6,594 nucleotides of DNA, from the NCBI GenBank assembly GCA_031272565.1, contig JAISTN010000421.1:1-6594 (forward strand), written 5' to 3'. The notes below the pieces were generated by a model that searched no databases, was not told the DNA's origin, and worked only from the letters and a program-made list of their open reading frames with translations. The translations under genes were made by a program, and so were the position numbers. Positions 5,939-6,594 of the stretch are shown here, piece after piece; within the stretch, counting starts at the first letter, position 1, and every line of letters starts with the position of its first letter. The stretch comes from Bifidobacteriaceae bacterium (GTDB lineage Bacteria; Actinomycetota; Actinomycetes; Actinomycetales; WQXJ01).

Positions 5939-6594
5939 ATGGCGCGTTCGGTCCGCTTCGCCGCGGTTAGCTTGGTTGGGCCCTGGGCTCTGTTCGCGGC
6001 CATGGCACTCGAAGTCCCACTGATGTTCCAGCGCAATGCCGAGTATCTGGGCGAAGCGATGTTCACTCTGCGTTGGATGGCAGTTGACTTTCTGTACTTT
6101 GGGCCCATTGTCGCCGCCGTGGCGGCCACCGACGCGGCCCGGTTGATGCGTCCAGGCCGGGCAGACCTGACGCTAGCTCACCACCGGCGCCGGCTGTGGT
6201 GGGCGCTGGGCTGGTGCGTTCTGCCGGTGGCTGCCTGGCACGCGGCCCTCTTCTTTGGGGCCGTGGCGCTGGGCGGGGACTATCTCCCTAGGGGCGGCTG
6301 GGGCCGCATCCTGGTAGCCCTGGTGGCCCAGTTACTGGCCATCGCCTGGTTTGGTTGCCTGGGCAGCTTTATTGGCCGCTACCTGCCGCCATTGGTAGCC
6401 GGCCTGGCTGGGGCTGCGACTGGACTGTTGTTGATGCTCTGCATCAACTCAAGCTCAGCGGGAGTTGACCCCTTCGAGCCAATCATCGACTTTGGGGCCA
6501 GTGTCTCCCAGATTGGCATTCTGTTTGGCCTGCAACCGTTGTTCATCCGGATCGCGCTGCTGACCGTGACTGGCGTGTTGCTGGCCTGGGCTCC
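5939..6594 (+). CDS. Multi-pass membrane protein, probable ABC permease subunit (3' end outside window)
   Basis: An open frame running to the window end gives at least 218 residues. Hydrophobic segments can be seen at about 7-29, 48-66, 87-111, 123-146, 148-168 and 200-218, with basic loops (for example HHRRR at 81-85) between segments 2 and 3, so six helices are likely within the visible part. No sequence motif identifies the family. The call as permease rests on its position directly after the ABC ATPase. ATG 5939 has GAAGAGG (5922-5928) ten bases upstream. A GTG at 5930 in the same frame overlaps the ATPase stop as GTGA and would add three residues (VKR); it suggests translational coupling but sits too close to the ribosome binding site. 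Base composition is somewhat less GC-rich than dapF. The C terminus is missing. Confidence 0.8.
   Translation, partial: MARSVRFAAVSLVGPWALFAAMALEVPLMFQRNAEYLGEAMFTLRWMAVDFLYFGPIVAAVAATDAARLMRPGRADLTLAHHRRRLWWALGWCVLPVAAWHAALFFGAVALGGDYLPRGGWGRILVALVAQLLAIAWFGCLGSFIGRYLPPLVAGLAGAATGLLLMLCINSSSAGVDPFEPIIDFGASVSQIGILFGLQPLFIRIALLTVTGVLLAWA

Overview
The window is high-GC bacterial DNA. It most likely comes from an actinobacterium: a miaA-dapF pair with a GTG start in dapF, GC-rich codon use, and several secreted or cell-surface proteins. The genus cannot be told from the sequence.

Left end (1-1212, + strand): the 3' end of miaA (tRNA A37 dimethylallyltransferase), then after 10 bases a complete dapF (diaminopimelate epimerase, lysine and peptidoglycan precursor synthesis) with both catalytic cysteines. 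In many actinobacteria hflX follows this pair. Here the synteny stops and an unrelated gene arrives from the opposite strand.

Middle (1173-4419, - strand): two genes read leftwards. The upstream one is a short RsmC/RlmG-like class I methyltransferase (3817-4419). The downstream one (1173-3728) is an 851-residue secreted protein with a signal peptide, a Thr/Gln/Pro linker, three PPC-like beta domains, one Ig-like domain and five FG-GAP/calcium-loop repeats, but no enzyme domain that I can recognise. Its last 40 coding bases overlap the last 40 of dapF.

Divergent intergenic region (4420-4664): it holds a 54-base hexanucleotide microsatellite (GGTGGC units) just upstream of the methyltransferase domain, and a candidate promoter for the rightward genes.

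Right end (4665-6594, + strand): a putative three-gene unit of a small secreted protein, an ABC ATPase, and a multi-pass membrane protein cut by the window end. The secreted gene is the most interesting item. It has a good ribosome binding site and ATG, but the signal-peptide code contains a run of 12 G that puts the start out of frame with the rest. With 10 or 13 G the frame would be restored to a normal Sec signal peptide plus about 150 mature residues. This looks like a phase-variable (ON/OFF) secreted factor, seen here in the OFF state, beside a transporter that may export something or protect the cell. A sequencing error in the homopolymer is the main alternative.
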